This document shows, in pieces, positions 33,011-42,465 of a DNA stretch of 64,000 bases (the first letter of the stretch is position 1; each line of letters opens with the position of its first letter). Source of the stretch: RGIG3178 sp963674495 (GTDB taxonomy: Bacteria; Bacillota; Clostridia; Christensenellales; QAND01); assembly GCA_963674495.2 (NCBI GenBank), contig CAXXLG010000001.1, forward strand, positions 682,001 through 746,000, given 5' to 3'. The position numbers and the translations under genes are program-made. A model generated the notes under the pieces. The model was not told the origin of the DNA, did no database searches, and saw only the letters and a list, made by a program, of their open reading frames with translations.

Positions 33011-33044
33011 TTAAAAAGAAATTCCCACACTTATGTGTAGGATT
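33011..33044 (-). terminator. Terminator after mltG
   Basis: On the minus strand TCCTACAC and GTGTGGGA pair over 8 bp (one G-U), with loop ATAA, followed by ATTTCTTTTTAA. It lies about 30 bases after the mltG stop. Confidence 0.65.
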
Positions 33045-33071
33045 TCGGGTATTTGTGTTTCATGTTCGCTT

Positions 33072-34226
33072 TTAGTGTGTCTTGTCGTATTCTTCCCATA
33101 ACGGCCTGTATTTCGCCACGTTCTTGTTGTGCTCTTGGAGGGTTTTGGCAAAGATGAGTTCGCCCGATTCCGGATCTTTAAGGCAGAAATACAGCATCCC
33201 TTCCTCCAGATAGGTCTCATCCGGCCATAGCGCAGCTTCGATGGCCAGCTTTCCCGGATTGCAGATCGGTCCCGGTGGCAATCCGCTATATTTATAGGTG
33301 TTGTACGCGGAATCCACCGCGATCTCTTCAGCCGTTAAATTCAACCTTTTTGTATTCAGTGCGTATTGCACCGTGACATCGCTGCCCAGCGTCATGTCCT
33401 GAGCCAACCTGTTATGAAATACCGCAGAGACTTTCTTAAAATCATCCTCTTTGCCTTCACTCTGAATGATGGACGCCAGGGTAACCACCTCGTCTATGGT
33501 CATGCCCAGCGCCTCCGCCCGCTGCTTGTAGGTGGTTGTAAATATGTCGTCGAAGCGGTTGAGAAATTTCGTGACGATCTCCTGCTCCGTCGCATTGGTA
33601 AACATCTGGTAGGTGTCCGGGAACAGGTAACCCTCCATCGCTATTATACGCTCATCGCTGGTACTATTGACATCAGACAAATACGCATAGTTCTCGTAGG
33701 GGGACGGATCTTTCATATTCGCAACAAACACGTCCTTATCCGCAATCAGGCCAAGGTTATACAGAGATTCCGCCAATTGTACAACGGTACCACCTTCCGC
33801 CAGGAATACCTGTATGACGTTGTTCGATGTCTCGCCCACGCTGATCTTGTTCAATATCTCCATCACCGTCATGGACGTATCAAATTCATAGGACCCGGCC
33901 TTGAGTTTGCTGCCCCTGTCATAGATATCCACAAAGATACGGAACACCGTCGAACTACGGATAGCGCCGTTTTCTTGCAAAAGGTTGGCGATGGTGGCCA
34001 CGCTTGATCCGCGCGGAATCTCCATGTTGACCGCCAACACGTTGTTTTCGTTCACGGGCGCAAGATACCTGTTGTTAACATAGGTCCAGACGCCGAACAA
34101 CAGCAAAAACACCACACACAAACTTGTGGCGAATACGCGGGCCGGACGAGATACGCTGTGCAGCAAAATGTCGGCGCGCGCAATGAAATTATAGGATGTG
34201 TTGTTTTTGTGTTGACGTTTCTCCAT
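33072..34226 (-). CDS. mltG: Endolytic murein transglycosylase MltG
   Basis: Membrane-bound lytic transglycosylase that cuts new glycan strands and sets their length. It has a short cytoplasmic N-terminus, one helix (ATSLCVVFLLLFGVWTYV, about 33-50) and a LysM-like part (PRGSSVATIANLLQENGAI). The YceG catalytic domain contains EGYLFPDTYQM, LASIIQSEGKEDD with the conserved Glu, and YKYSGLPPGPICNPG. The length is 384 residues. AAAGG precedes the ATG. It follows ylbF and rnj. Confidence 0.95.
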   Translation of the reverse strand: MEKRQHKNNTSYNFIARADILLHSVSRPARVFATSLCVVFLLLFGVWTYVNNRYLAPVNENNVLAVNMEIPRGSSVATIANLLQENGAIRSSTVFRIFVDIYDRGSKLKAGSYEFDTSMTVMEILNKISVGETSNNVIQVFLAEGGTVVQLAESLYNLGLIADKDVFVANMKDPSPYENYAYLSDVNSTSDERIIAMEGYLFPDTYQMFTNATEQEIVTKFLNRFDDIFTTTYKQRAEALGMTIDEVVTLASIIQSEGKEDDFKKVSAVFHNRLAQDMTLGSDVTVQYALNTKRLNLTAEEIAVDSAYNTYKYSGLPPGPICNPGKLAIEAALWPDETYLEEGMLYFCLKDPESGELIFAKTLQEHNKNVAKYRPLWEEYDKTH

Positions 34227-34238
34227 AATTGACCTTTG

Positions 34239-34586
34239 TTAAGCGTCTTGTTTTTCCAATGAAAAATCCAAATCATCAGTCAATATCTTTATGATATCAT
34301 TGAGCATCTGATGTATACGTTGATCAATCATTATGTACGCCTGTACATCGGGGTTAAGCGACAAGACGTCCAGCAGCTGTTTATATTTTGTCTGCTGTTC
34401 TTCCGATGCCTGCTGGCCCGCAAAGTACAATTGCTGAATCTCCGTGGAGATTTGCATGAATTGCTTATACAGATCCCGGTTCATTTCCTTCTCGAACGCT
34501 TTTTCCTTTGCCGCGAGGAATTGCTGATACAATTCACTTTCGCGAATCTCCCTGGCCAGCGCATACGCCGTATCGTAGTTTTTCAA
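34239..34586 (-). CDS. ylbF: YlbF/YmcA family protein
   Basis: Small helical protein of 115 residues. In Bacillus, YlbF, YmcA and YaaT form a complex that tunes RNase Y and speeds Spo0A activation. The family pattern is seen in ALAREIRESELYQQFLAAKEKAF and the later LNPDVQAYIMIDQRIHQMLNDI. The start overlaps the stop of rnj, so the two are coupled; both products act on RNA turnover. Which member of the family it is cannot be settled by eye. Confidence 0.82.
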   Translation of the reverse strand: MKNYDTAYALAREIRESELYQQFLAAKEKAFEKEMNRDLYKQFMQISTEIQQLYFAGQQASEEQQTKYKQLLDVLSLNPDVQAYIMIDQRIHQMLNDIIKILTDDLDFSLEKQDA

Positions 34587-36439
34587 CGTTTTTCCTCCTT
34601 GCCATTTTCAATCTCCAGAATAACCGGCAGTATCATGGGGCTTCGTTTTGTTTGCTGATACAGGAAATTGCGCAGAACGCTGCGCAGTGCATTCTTGATA
34701 ACGCCCCAATCGCCCGCAACGTATTTATCCCTGCAGTCTGCAACGGTGGATTTGATGAGTTCACGTGTTTTATCAATCATCTGTTCGTTTTCCCGTACGT
34801 ATACAAATCCGCGTGAGATGATCTCCGGACCGTTGACAATCTCGCCCGTTTTTTTGTCCAGCCCCACCACTGCAATGAACAGGCCTTCCTCAGACAAAAT
34901 GCGCCTGTCACGAAGCACAACATTGCCGACGTCGCCGATACCGCTGCCATCCACAAATACCGAACCGGAAGGCACACTGTCCGCAACACGTATTCCCTTT
35001 TGGGAAACCTCCACCACATCACCGATCAGCGGCATAGCAATGTTTTCCTCACTGATGCCCTGTTCCTGTGCCGTCTGTGCATGACGTCGCAGATGGCGGT
35101 ATTCACCGTGTACTGGCATAAAGTACTTGGGCTTGGTTAGCGCCATCATCAACCGCTGTTCCTCCTGGCATGCGTGCCCTGACACATGCACAGCTTTGAT
35201 ACCGTCGTATATAACTTTGCAGCCCTTTTGATACAACTTGTCGATAATGGATGAAATCGCCTTTTCATTGCCTGGAATGGGCGAGCTTGAAAATATGATC
35301 ATGTCATCCTGACGGATAGAAATCATCCTGTGTTCGTCGTTTGACATGCGCACAAGACCGCTCATCGGTTCGCCCTGACTGCCCGTGGTTATGATAACGA
35401 CCTCGTTGGGCTCGACAATATCCAGCATGCGGTTGTTCAGCAACGTGCCTTTTTTAAATGTTAAATAGCCAATATCCGTTGCAATCTCACAGATGCGCTC
35501 CAGACTCCGGCCTGCAAGATATACGCGCCTGCCGTGCTTTTCCGCAATGTTGATAATCCGCTGTACGCGGCTGACATTGCTCGAAAATGTCGCGACCAGT
35601 ATGCGCCCGTCGGCATGCTCAAAACACTCGTCCAGCGCACGCGTCACCGTCTGCTCGCTTACGGTATAGCCCGGGCGTTCGGCGTTGGTACTGTCACTCA
35701 TCAATAGCAATACACCTTCGCGTCCAAGTTCTGCAAAGGAAGCAAGATCCATCGTTTCACCGTCCAACGGCGTATGATCTACCTTGAAATCCCCTGTGTG
35801 CACGACAATGCCCAAGGGAGTGCGGATCACAAGTGCCAGCGCATCTGCGATGGAATGGTTTACTTTGAGGAACCCTATATCAAAACACCCCAACTTAATG
35901 GATGAACCGCTTGACACCACCTGTGTATGTACGCCTCGTATGCCGTGCTCATCCAGTTTGTGTTGAATCAGAGCCATGGTCAGCTTTCCGCCATAGATCG
36001 ATACATTCTTATAGTCGCGCAGTATAAAAGGCGTTGCGCCGATATGGTCCTCGTGTCCGTGTGTAAAAACGAAGCCTCTCAATTTATGCTTATTGGCCTG
36101 TAAATACTGTGAGTCGGGAATGACATAGTCGATGCCCAACATTTCGCCTTCCGGGAAGATGACGCCACAATCCACAACGACGATGTCGTTTTCGTACTCG
36201 AACAGCGTCATATTTTTCCCGATTTCACCCAATCCCCCCAAGGGAATGATGCGTAGTGTTCCTTGACCCATTGCCTTGTTCGTCGCCGTATCATTTGTGT
36301 TCTTCGCTCTTTTCCGTACTGACGAGCGTGAACGTGACACGCGTGAAGAGTGGGCAACATTGCCGGTTACCCCTCTTTTCGTGGCAGGCGCTGATTCCGG
36401 CGCCTTATCGCGATCCGGCTTATTCGTATTATTTTCCAA
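34583..36439 (-). CDS. rnj: Ribonuclease J
   Basis: Metallo-beta-lactamase/beta-CASP RNase with 5' exonuclease and endonuclease activity in mRNA decay. The metal motif HGHEDH is at residues 127-132. HTGDFKVDHTPLDG and the C-terminal GHACQEEQRLMMALTKPKYFMPVHGEYRH are present. The first 60 residues are an Arg/Ser/Thr-rich extension (for example SSRVSRSRSSVRKRAK) not found in the Bacillus enzymes. The start is a TTG eight bases after GAGAGG. The length of 618 is longer than the usual 555 because of this extension. Confidence 0.95.
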   Translation of the reverse strand: MENNTNKPDRDKAPESAPATKRGVTGNVAHSSRVSRSRSSVRKRAKNTNDTATNKAMGQGTLRIIPLGGLGEIGKNMTLFEYENDIVVVDCGVIFPEGEMLGIDYVIPDSQYLQANKHKLRGFVFTHGHEDHIGATPFILRDYKNVSIYGGKLTMALIQHKLDEHGIRGVHTQVVSSGSSIKLGCFDIGFLKVNHSIADALALVIRTPLGIVVHTGDFKVDHTPLDGETMDLASFAELGREGVLLLMSDSTNAERPGYTVSEQTVTRALDECFEHADGRILVATFSSNVSRVQRIINIAEKHGRRVYLAGRSLERICEIATDIGYLTFKKGTLLNNRMLDIVEPNEVVIITTGSQGEPMSGLVRMSNDEHRMISIRQDDMIIFSSSPIPGNEKAISSIIDKLYQKGCKVIYDGIKAVHVSGHACQEEQRLMMALTKPKYFMPVHGEYRHLRRHAQTAQEQGISEENIAMPLIGDVVEVSQKGIRVADSVPSGSVFVDGSGIGDVGNVVLRDRRILSEEGLFIAVVGLDKKTGEIVNGPEIISRGFVYVRENEQMIDKTRELIKSTVADCRDKYVAGDWGVIKNALRSVLRNFLYQQTKRSPMILPVILEIENGKEEKR

Positions 36440-36846
36440 ACTTTCGACCTCTCTTATCTTTCTTATATGATTTGCGCATTTTGCGCATTTGTTTCAATGT
36501 AAATCTCATCTTTGTCATTGTCATTTAAGTCTTGTATGCATCATTTAAAGTTTCGTCCGTCATCATTGTAAATCCGTCATAATATACGGGCAACAACCGT
36601 CTCATTAAACGGAAATACTGCACGATACCATCGGATTGCTGACCAATGCGCCTCAATCTCCGCGCGAGCGGATATACCGCATGCTTGACAAAGCACTATA
36701 CAACCTGCATGTCTATATGCTACCGCAAACATCCCATTCATGCAACCTGCGCATAAACGCACAACCCTACATACGACGCTGATATAAAACACGTCACGGG
36801 TGTGTTTTAAGGTCAACATCGGATGGCGGTTGTTTGATATTCGCAT
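36440..36846. other. Intergenic region hslU-rnj, nothing clear seen
   Basis: This part of the 509-base gap between hslU and rnj has a 113-codon minus-strand frame (36577-36918) without a ribosome binding site or recognisable motif, which I do not accept as a gene. A tandem TTGCGCATT repeat lies at about 36474-36491. No good sigma-A promoter was found, though the rnj promoter should be here. Confidence 0.5.
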
Positions 36847-36878
36847 GAAAAGCCTGTTCTTTGCCGCTGCAACAGGCA
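36847..36878 (-). terminator. Possible terminator after hslU
   Basis: GCCTGTT (36871-36877) and AACAGGC (36852-36858) form a 7-bp stem with a 12-nt loop, followed by TTTTC on the minus strand. It is about 70 bases after hslU. Confidence 0.45.
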
Positions 36879-36948
36879 TTGATTCATCTACGGTTCTATG
36901 AGCAACCCTTGCTAACAAAGAAATCTTTGCCGATAAGTCAAGGACTTA

Positions 36949-38346
36949 TTATAGAATGAACTTTCTCAGTGAGGCAACGTCGAATTGCTGTTGCATGCGC
37001 TGTTTAACAAAGTCGCTGTCAACAAGAACCTCTCCGTCGAGTTGATCTGCATTGAAGGAAGTTTCTTCCAAAAGTTCTTCCATGATGCCGTGCAAACGTC
37101 GCGCGCCCAAGTTCTCGCTGTTTTCGTTGGCCTCAAAAGCAAAATCCGCAATGGCTTTGATTCCGTCATCCGTATATCTGATGAGCACGCCTTCCGTCGC
37201 CAAAAGCGCAGCGTATTGCTTGGTCTGTGCATTTTCAGGTTCGGTTAGAATGCGCCTAAAATCCTCTGCTGTCAGGCTGTCCAACGTCACGCGTATGGGA
37301 AATCTTCCCTGCAGTTCGGGTATAAGATCTTCCACTTTGGCAATATGGAACGCGCCGGCTGCGATAAACAGCATATGATCCGTTTTGCACGGACCGTATT
37401 TTGTATTGACCGTGCTGCCCTCCACAATGGGCAGTATATCGCGCTGAACCCCTTCGCGGGATACATCCGGACCACTCCCACCACCGGATTGCCTGCCGGC
37501 AATCTTATCGATCTCGTCTATAAACACAATGCCTTCGTTTTCCGCACGTTTGAGCGCTTCTCCATTGATATCTTCTCGATCCACCAGTTTGTCCGCTTCC
37601 TGCTGTTCGATGATTCTACGTGCCTCGGATATCTTGACACGGCGGATCTTCGTCTTTTTGGGCAAAATGCCTTCGAGCATATCACCCATATTCAAATCGA
37701 TGCCCATCGAACTCATATCCATGCCAACTTTTGGCTTATCCTCCACCTCGATCTCAACCATCTGATCTTCCAAAAGACCATTTTCAAGCTGCATCTGCAC
37801 CGCATTGCGGGTGGATTCGCGCAACGATATCTCCTCCGGGGTCTCTTGTATAGCGGGCGCGGTGGTTTGTTGGGGTGCAAACAGTGCAAACGGAAATTGT
37901 TGCGGGCTTTTAGGCGGTTCGGGTTTCTGATCCTTGGGCATCAACAGATCCACAAGGCGTTCCTTCGCAGCATTTGTCGCCAAATGTGACACGCCGTTTA
38001 CCCGCTCTTCCCGCACCATATGTATCGCGGCTTCTACAAGATCGCGAACGATGGACTCAACATCGCGTCCAACATAGCCGACTTCTGTGAATTTGGTCGC
38101 TTCCACCTTTACGAAAGGCGCATGAACAAGCTTTGCAAGGCGGCGGGCGATCTCTGTTTTGCCAACGCCCGTCGGCCCAATCATCATGATATTTTTGGGT
38201 ATGATCTCGTCTGCCATTTCGGCGGGGAGCTTGTTGCGGCGATAGCGGTTTCGAAGCGCTATCGCAACCGCACGCTTTGCCCTATTCTGCCCTATGATGT
38301 ATCGATCCAATTCCTGTACTATTTGTCTCGGCGTCATCTCCGACAT
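36949..38346 (-). CDS. hslU: ATP-dependent protease ATPase subunit HslU
   Basis: AAA+ unfoldase that feeds the HslV peptidase. Walker A GPTGVGKT is at 57-64. The inserted I domain spans about 110-240 (with a Pro/Gln-rich stretch KPEPPKSPQQFPFALFAPQQ in parts). Walker B is GIVFIDEIDKIA and sensor II is NLGARRLHGIMEELLEE. The end RKFIL is the usual HslV-binding tail. The length is 465 residues. It follows hslV by two bases with GGAGGAGG upstream. Confidence 0.97.
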   Translation of the reverse strand: MSEMTPRQIVQELDRYIIGQNRAKRAVAIALRNRYRRNKLPAEMADEIIPKNIMMIGPTGVGKTEIARRLAKLVHAPFVKVEATKFTEVGYVGRDVESIVRDLVEAAIHMVREERVNGVSHLATNAAKERLVDLLMPKDQKPEPPKSPQQFPFALFAPQQTTAPAIQETPEEISLRESTRNAVQMQLENGLLEDQMVEIEVEDKPKVGMDMSSMGIDLNMGDMLEGILPKKTKIRRVKISEARRIIEQQEADKLVDREDINGEALKRAENEGIVFIDEIDKIAGRQSGGGSGPDVSREGVQRDILPIVEGSTVNTKYGPCKTDHMLFIAAGAFHIAKVEDLIPELQGRFPIRVTLDSLTAEDFRRILTEPENAQTKQYAALLATEGVLIRYTDDGIKAIADFAFEANENSENLGARRLHGIMEELLEETSFNADQLDGEVLVDSDFVKQRMQQQFDVASLRKFIL

Positions 38347-38348
38347 GG

Positions 38349-38882
38349 TTATGCCTCCTCCACGGTGATGAAATGGTTGGTAAATACACAGATGTCAGCC
38401 GCGATCTCGATGGATTTGTACGCAATGTCATGGACGCTCAGATCCGTGTTTTGCGAAAGTGCACGAGCGGCCGCCAACGCATAATTCCCGCCGCTACCGA
38501 TAGCGGTAATCCCGTCATCAGGATCGATGACTTCACCGTTGCCCGAGAGTACATACAATTCCGATCCGTTTGTGACGATCAGCATAGCTTCCAAATTCTT
38601 TAAAATCTTGTCGCTGCGCCAGTCCCGGGCCAGCTCCACAGCGGAACGAAGCAAACTGCCACTGTACTGTTCAAGTTTTGCCTCGAATTTTTCGCTCAAT
38701 GTAAATGCGTCCGCCACGCTGCCTGCAAAACCGGTAATGATCTTTCCGTGATATATGCGCCGCACCTTGACGGCGCTTCCCTTCATGATGACCTGCTGTC
38801 CCATGGTGACCTGCCCGTCACCCGCCACCGCACAGGATCCGTTGCGTTTGACGGCCACAATGGTCGTCCCCTTTAATTCCAT
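38349..38882 (-). CDS. hslV: ATP-dependent protease peptidase subunit HslV
   Basis: Proteasome-like peptidase forming a double ring with HslU. The N-terminal MELKGTTIVAVKRNG contains the TT pair, whose first Thr becomes the catalytic residue after removal of a short propeptide. GDGQVTMG and the GSGGNYALAAARAL segment are conserved. The length is 177 residues. GGAGG precedes the ATG. Confidence 0.97.
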   Translation of the reverse strand: MELKGTTIVAVKRNGSCAVAGDGQVTMGQQVIMKGSAVKVRRIYHGKIITGFAGSVADAFTLSEKFEAKLEQYSGSLLRSAVELARDWRSDKILKNLEAMLIVTNGSELYVLSGNGEVIDPDDGITAIGSGGNYALAAARALSQNTDLSVHDIAYKSIEIAADICVFTNHFITVEEA

Positions 38883-38894
38883 GCCTTCTACCTC

Positions 38895-40193
38895 CTAGAT
38901 GCCACTGGCAGCCAGCGCCGCCTTAAGTTCCGCATCGGCGCGTTCGGACAAGCGCCGCTGCCTTTGTTTCTTATTCTTAATGCGCTCCTCTAGCGGCGCT
39001 ATGATAGCAAAGTTGATGTTCATCGGCTGATAATCGGTACCCTCATAGGCACTCACGTAATGCAACAGGGCGCCCATCGCCGTTTTGGTATTGAAGCTGG
39101 GTAGCCTTTTGCCAAGCAGTTCACGGCCCATAAATAGTCCCGCCAGAAGACCTACAGCCGCCGATTCCATATAGCCTTCCACGCCCGTGATCTGTCCCGC
39201 ATATTTTATGCGCGGTTCTTTAATCAGCGACAGTGTACCATCTAGCGTGTTGCTTGGCAAATAGGTATTGCGGTGCATCACGCCGTAGCGCACATATTGT
39301 GCGTCATGGAGTGCCGGAATCAGCGCAAATACGCGCTTTTGTTCACCGAATGTGAGATTTGTTTGAAATCCCACGAGGTTCCACATACGCCCTTGTGCAT
39401 CCTCACGGCGCAATTGCACCAGTGCAAACGGCCATCGTCCCGTCTTGGGATCATCAATGCCCTTTGGGCTCATCGGTCCAAATAAAGGCGTTTGAAATCC
39501 GCGGGCAGCCAATACTTCAATTGGCATACATCCTTCAAAATGCGCCGCATCAAATTCATGCAGTACCGCGCGTTTTGCACTTGTCAACGCGTGGTGGAAA
39601 TCCCCGTATTGCTCGCGTGTCAATGGACAATTGATATAGTCGTTGGGCTGATCGTACCGGCCGCCATAAAACGCATGCATCATATCGATGCTTTGTGCGC
39701 TCACGATGGGTGCGGCGGCATCGTAAAACGACAGCGGCTCACCGGTCAATCGTGTGATATCCTCCGCAAGCGCCCCATCCGTCAATGGACCGGTCGCCAC
39801 AATGACCGGGATATCCCGTGGGATCGCTTTGATTTCCTCATGAACCAAACGGATATGCGGATGGCTTTCAATGAGCTCTGTCATTTCTTGTGAAAAAGCA
39901 ATCCGATCGACGGCCAGCGCACCGCCCGCCGCAACACGCGTTTTATCTGCGCATTGCATCACGGCTGATCCCAACAGGCGCATTTCGCGTTTTAGTATGC
40001 CGGCTGCGCTGTCCTCCCGCATGGCTTTGAGCGAATTGCTGCATACCAGTTCCGCCAACGTGTCCATATGATGCGCAGGGCTTTTGCGCACCGTCTTCAT
40101 TTCGTACAGTGTGACGTCGACGCCCCTGTTTGCCAAAACAAGGGCAGCCTCGCATCCAGCAAGCCCGCCGCCTATCACCACGCAATCAAGCAT
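38895..40193 (-). CDS. trmFO: Folate-dependent tRNA m5U54 methyltransferase TrmFO
   Basis: Makes ribothymidine at position 54 of tRNA using methylenetetrahydrofolate and FAD. The FAD motif VVIGGGLAGCEAALVLANRG is at about 4-23. HHMDTLAELVCSNSLKAM carries the conserved Cys, and GPMSPKGIDDPKTG and the GYMESAAVGLLAG C-terminal FAD segment are present. The length is 432 residues. The ATG at 40193 has GAGGAT upstream and overlaps topA; the frame is open to 40220. In many Firmicutes topA, trmFO, xerC and hslVU are neighbours; xerC is missing here. Confidence 0.96.
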   Translation of the reverse strand: MLDCVVIGGGLAGCEAALVLANRGVDVTLYEMKTVRKSPAHHMDTLAELVCSNSLKAMREDSAAGILKREMRLLGSAVMQCADKTRVAAGGALAVDRIAFSQEMTELIESHPHIRLVHEEIKAIPRDIPVIVATGPLTDGALAEDITRLTGEPLSFYDAAAPIVSAQSIDMMHAFYGGRYDQPNDYINCPLTREQYGDFHHALTSAKRAVLHEFDAAHFEGCMPIEVLAARGFQTPLFGPMSPKGIDDPKTGRWPFALVQLRREDAQGRMWNLVGFQTNLTFGEQKRVFALIPALHDAQYVRYGVMHRNTYLPSNTLDGTLSLIKEPRIKYAGQITGVEGYMESAAVGLLAGLFMGRELLGKRLPSFNTKTAMGALLHYVSAYEGTDYQPMNINFAIIAPLEERIKNKKQRQRRLSERADAELKAALAASGI

Positions 40194-42444
40194 TGTCGTT
40201 ATCCTCATTTGGGAATTCACGATGATTGCAACTGAGACACTCGTGGTATTTGACGCGGTTTTTTCCGGTCTTCAATACCATATTTGAACCACAGATTGGG
40301 CATTTGTCCTCCACGGGTTCGTACCAGGAAACATAGTCGCACTGCGGATACTTTTCGCATCCAAAGAACGTACGTCCCTTTTTGGATTTCTTGCGTACCA
40401 CCTTTGCTCCGCATTTTGGGCAGGGTGCATCCACATTCTCAACCAACGGTTTTGTGTTTCTGCATTCGGGGAAGTTAGGGCAGGCCAAAAACTTTCCGTA
40501 ACGTCCACTTTTGATCACCATCATCGCGCCGCACTTCTCGCAGGGTATATCCGTGGGTTCCTCCGGCATCTTGACCCTTTCGGACAGTGCAGCCTTGTCC
40601 AGCGTCTGTGCAAACGGGCCATAGAACTCCTCCAGCGTATGCTTCCAATCGCTGCCATCCTCCACCGCATCCAGTTTGGTTTCCATCTGTGCGGTAAATT
40701 CCTCGTCAACGATGTCTTCAAAATTCGCAATCAGCCAATCCGTCACAACAAATCCCAGTTCGGTGGCCCGAAGTTGACGGCTTTCCCGTTCGACATAATC
40801 GCGATCTATGATGGTTGAGATGATGGATGCATAGGTGCTGGGGCGTCCTATACCCCGCTCCTCCAGCGCTTTGACCAGCGTTGCCTCACTGAAATGGGGC
40901 GGCGGTTGTGTAAAATGCTGTTGCCTATCAAGGTTTTTAAGTAAGCAATTTTGACCTTCAATAAGTTCGGGCATACGCTTTTGAACCTCATCTACAGCCT
41001 GATCGTTCCCTTCGGTATACAGAATCCTGTATCCTTCAAAACGCACGATTGATCCCGTTGTCCGGAACAGGAATGCGCCACCGACAATATCGGCGGTCAA
41101 AGTATCCGATACTTCTCCTGTCATCTGACTGGCAACAAAACGGTTGTAAATGAGTTCGTACAGCCTGTATTGCTGCGCCGACAGGCTGTCCTTTACGCTT
41201 TGCGGTGTACGTGCGAGCGATGTAGGCCGGATCGCCTCGTGGGCGTCCTGTGAACGCCTGCGGTTGATGTGTTTGTTCGGTTCCTTTGGCAGATAGTCCG
41301 TGCCAAACCGTTCTTTGATATAGCTTCGAACTTGTTCCAGCGCTTCGTCTGATATCCGAACGCTGTCCGTACGGATGTAAGTGACCAAACCCACAGCGTC
41401 ATTGCCCTCGATTTCAACACCTTCATATAGCTGCTGTGCCAGCCGCATGGCGTTGGCCGGTGTAAAGGACAGCTTGCGCGACGCTTCCTGCTGCAGCGTG
41501 GAGGTGGTAAAAGGCGCGGGCGCTTTTCTCGTACGCTTACCCTTTTTAACCCTATCTATGCGATAGGATTCTTTTTCAATACGCTCACAAAGCGACTTTG
41601 CCTGTTCTTCGTCGCTGATCTCAGCCTTTTTATCATTGATGCGTTCCAAGGTCGAGGAGAATTCCTTTTCAGTGCCATCCTGTGTAAACGTGGCACCGAT
41701 TGTCCAGTATTCCCTGGGCATAAAAGCCGTGATTTCTCTGTCCCGGTCACATATCATGCGCACGGCGACGCTTTGCACGCGGCCTGCGCTCAATCCGGTG
41801 CGTATTTTCTTCCAAAGCAACGGGCTGATCTTATATCCCACAAGCCGGTCCAGAACACGGCGCGCCTGCTGCGCGTTGACAAGGCCAATATCGATGGGTC
41901 TTGGCTGTTGTATTGATTTTTTAATGGCGCTTTGCGTAATTTCATTGAACTCAATGCGGCAAGGCGACGCCACATCTATGTCTAGCAACCGCGCAATATG
42001 CCAACTGATGGCTTCACCTTCCCGGTCTGGGTCTGTGGCCAACAAAACGTGTTGTGCGCTTTTGGCGATATCTTTGATGCTTTTGATAAGCGAAGCCCGA
42101 CCCTTTACGTTGACATAGTTGGGTTCAAACCCATTGTCGACGTCCACGCCAAGTTTCGTCTTGGGCAAATCGCGAACGTGTCCCTGGCTGGCCATCACGT
42201 GATAGGATTTGCCCAGAATCTTCTCAATGGTATGAGCTTTGCTGGGAGATTCTACGATAACAAGTGTGCCCACATCTTTTTTCTTTTTCGTTTTCTTACC
42301 AGTGTTTTTTTTGGCGGAAGCTTTTTGAGCCGTACTCTTCTGTTTCGAAGAAGCGGTCTTGGAAGCGGAGCCCACTTTGTTTGCTGTTTTGTTTTGGCTC
42401 GCTTGTTGGCCGTCCTTTTCGCCCGGCCGGCTTGTTTGCGCCAT
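40186..42444 (-). CDS. topA: DNA topoisomerase I
   Basis: Relaxes negative supercoils by cutting one strand. The Toprim domain starts at about 60 (TLVIVESPSKAHTIEKIL) with the DPDREGE metal motif at 138-144. The active-site Tyr is at about 356 in LVTYIRTDSVRIS. Three C-terminal zinc ribbons follow, each with four Cys (CEKCGAMMV.., CPKCGAKVV.., CPICGSNMV..). The first 55 residues are a Lys/Ala/Ser/Thr-rich tail, unusual in Firmicute TopA and perhaps DNA-binding. The length is 752 residues. Confidence 0.96.
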   Translation of the reverse strand: MAQTSRPGEKDGQQASQNKTANKVGSASKTASSKQKSTAQKASAKKNTGKKTKKKKDVGTLVIVESPSKAHTIEKILGKSYHVMASQGHVRDLPKTKLGVDVDNGFEPNYVNVKGRASLIKSIKDIAKSAQHVLLATDPDREGEAISWHIARLLDIDVASPCRIEFNEITQSAIKKSIQQPRPIDIGLVNAQQARRVLDRLVGYKISPLLWKKIRTGLSAGRVQSVAVRMICDRDREITAFMPREYWTIGATFTQDGTEKEFSSTLERINDKKAEISDEEQAKSLCERIEKESYRIDRVKKGKRTRKAPAPFTTSTLQQEASRKLSFTPANAMRLAQQLYEGVEIEGNDAVGLVTYIRTDSVRISDEALEQVRSYIKERFGTDYLPKEPNKHINRRRSQDAHEAIRPTSLARTPQSVKDSLSAQQYRLYELIYNRFVASQMTGEVSDTLTADIVGGAFLFRTTGSIVRFEGYRILYTEGNDQAVDEVQKRMPELIEGQNCLLKNLDRQQHFTQPPPHFSEATLVKALEERGIGRPSTYASIISTIIDRDYVERESRQLRATELGFVVTDWLIANFEDIVDEEFTAQMETKLDAVEDGSDWKHTLEEFYGPFAQTLDKAALSERVKMPEEPTDIPCEKCGAMMVIKSGRYGKFLACPNFPECRNTKPLVENVDAPCPKCGAKVVRKKSKKGRTFFGCEKYPQCDYVSWYEPVEDKCPICGSNMVLKTGKNRVKYHECLSCNHREFPNEDNDNA

Positions 42445-42465
42445 GTTTCCCTCCCGTATTGTGTT

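Noticed and set aside
33072..34226. Possible loss of the MltG catalytic Glu (ASIIQSEG instead of ASIVEKE)
   Set aside because: The second Glu of the motif, which is the invariant one, is present; Gln at the first place occurs in other MltG proteins.
36577..36918. 113-codon minus-strand frame between hslU and rnj
   Set aside because: No ribosome binding site, no recognisable motif, odd Cys/His/Arg-rich composition, and a hairpin like a terminator lies inside it.
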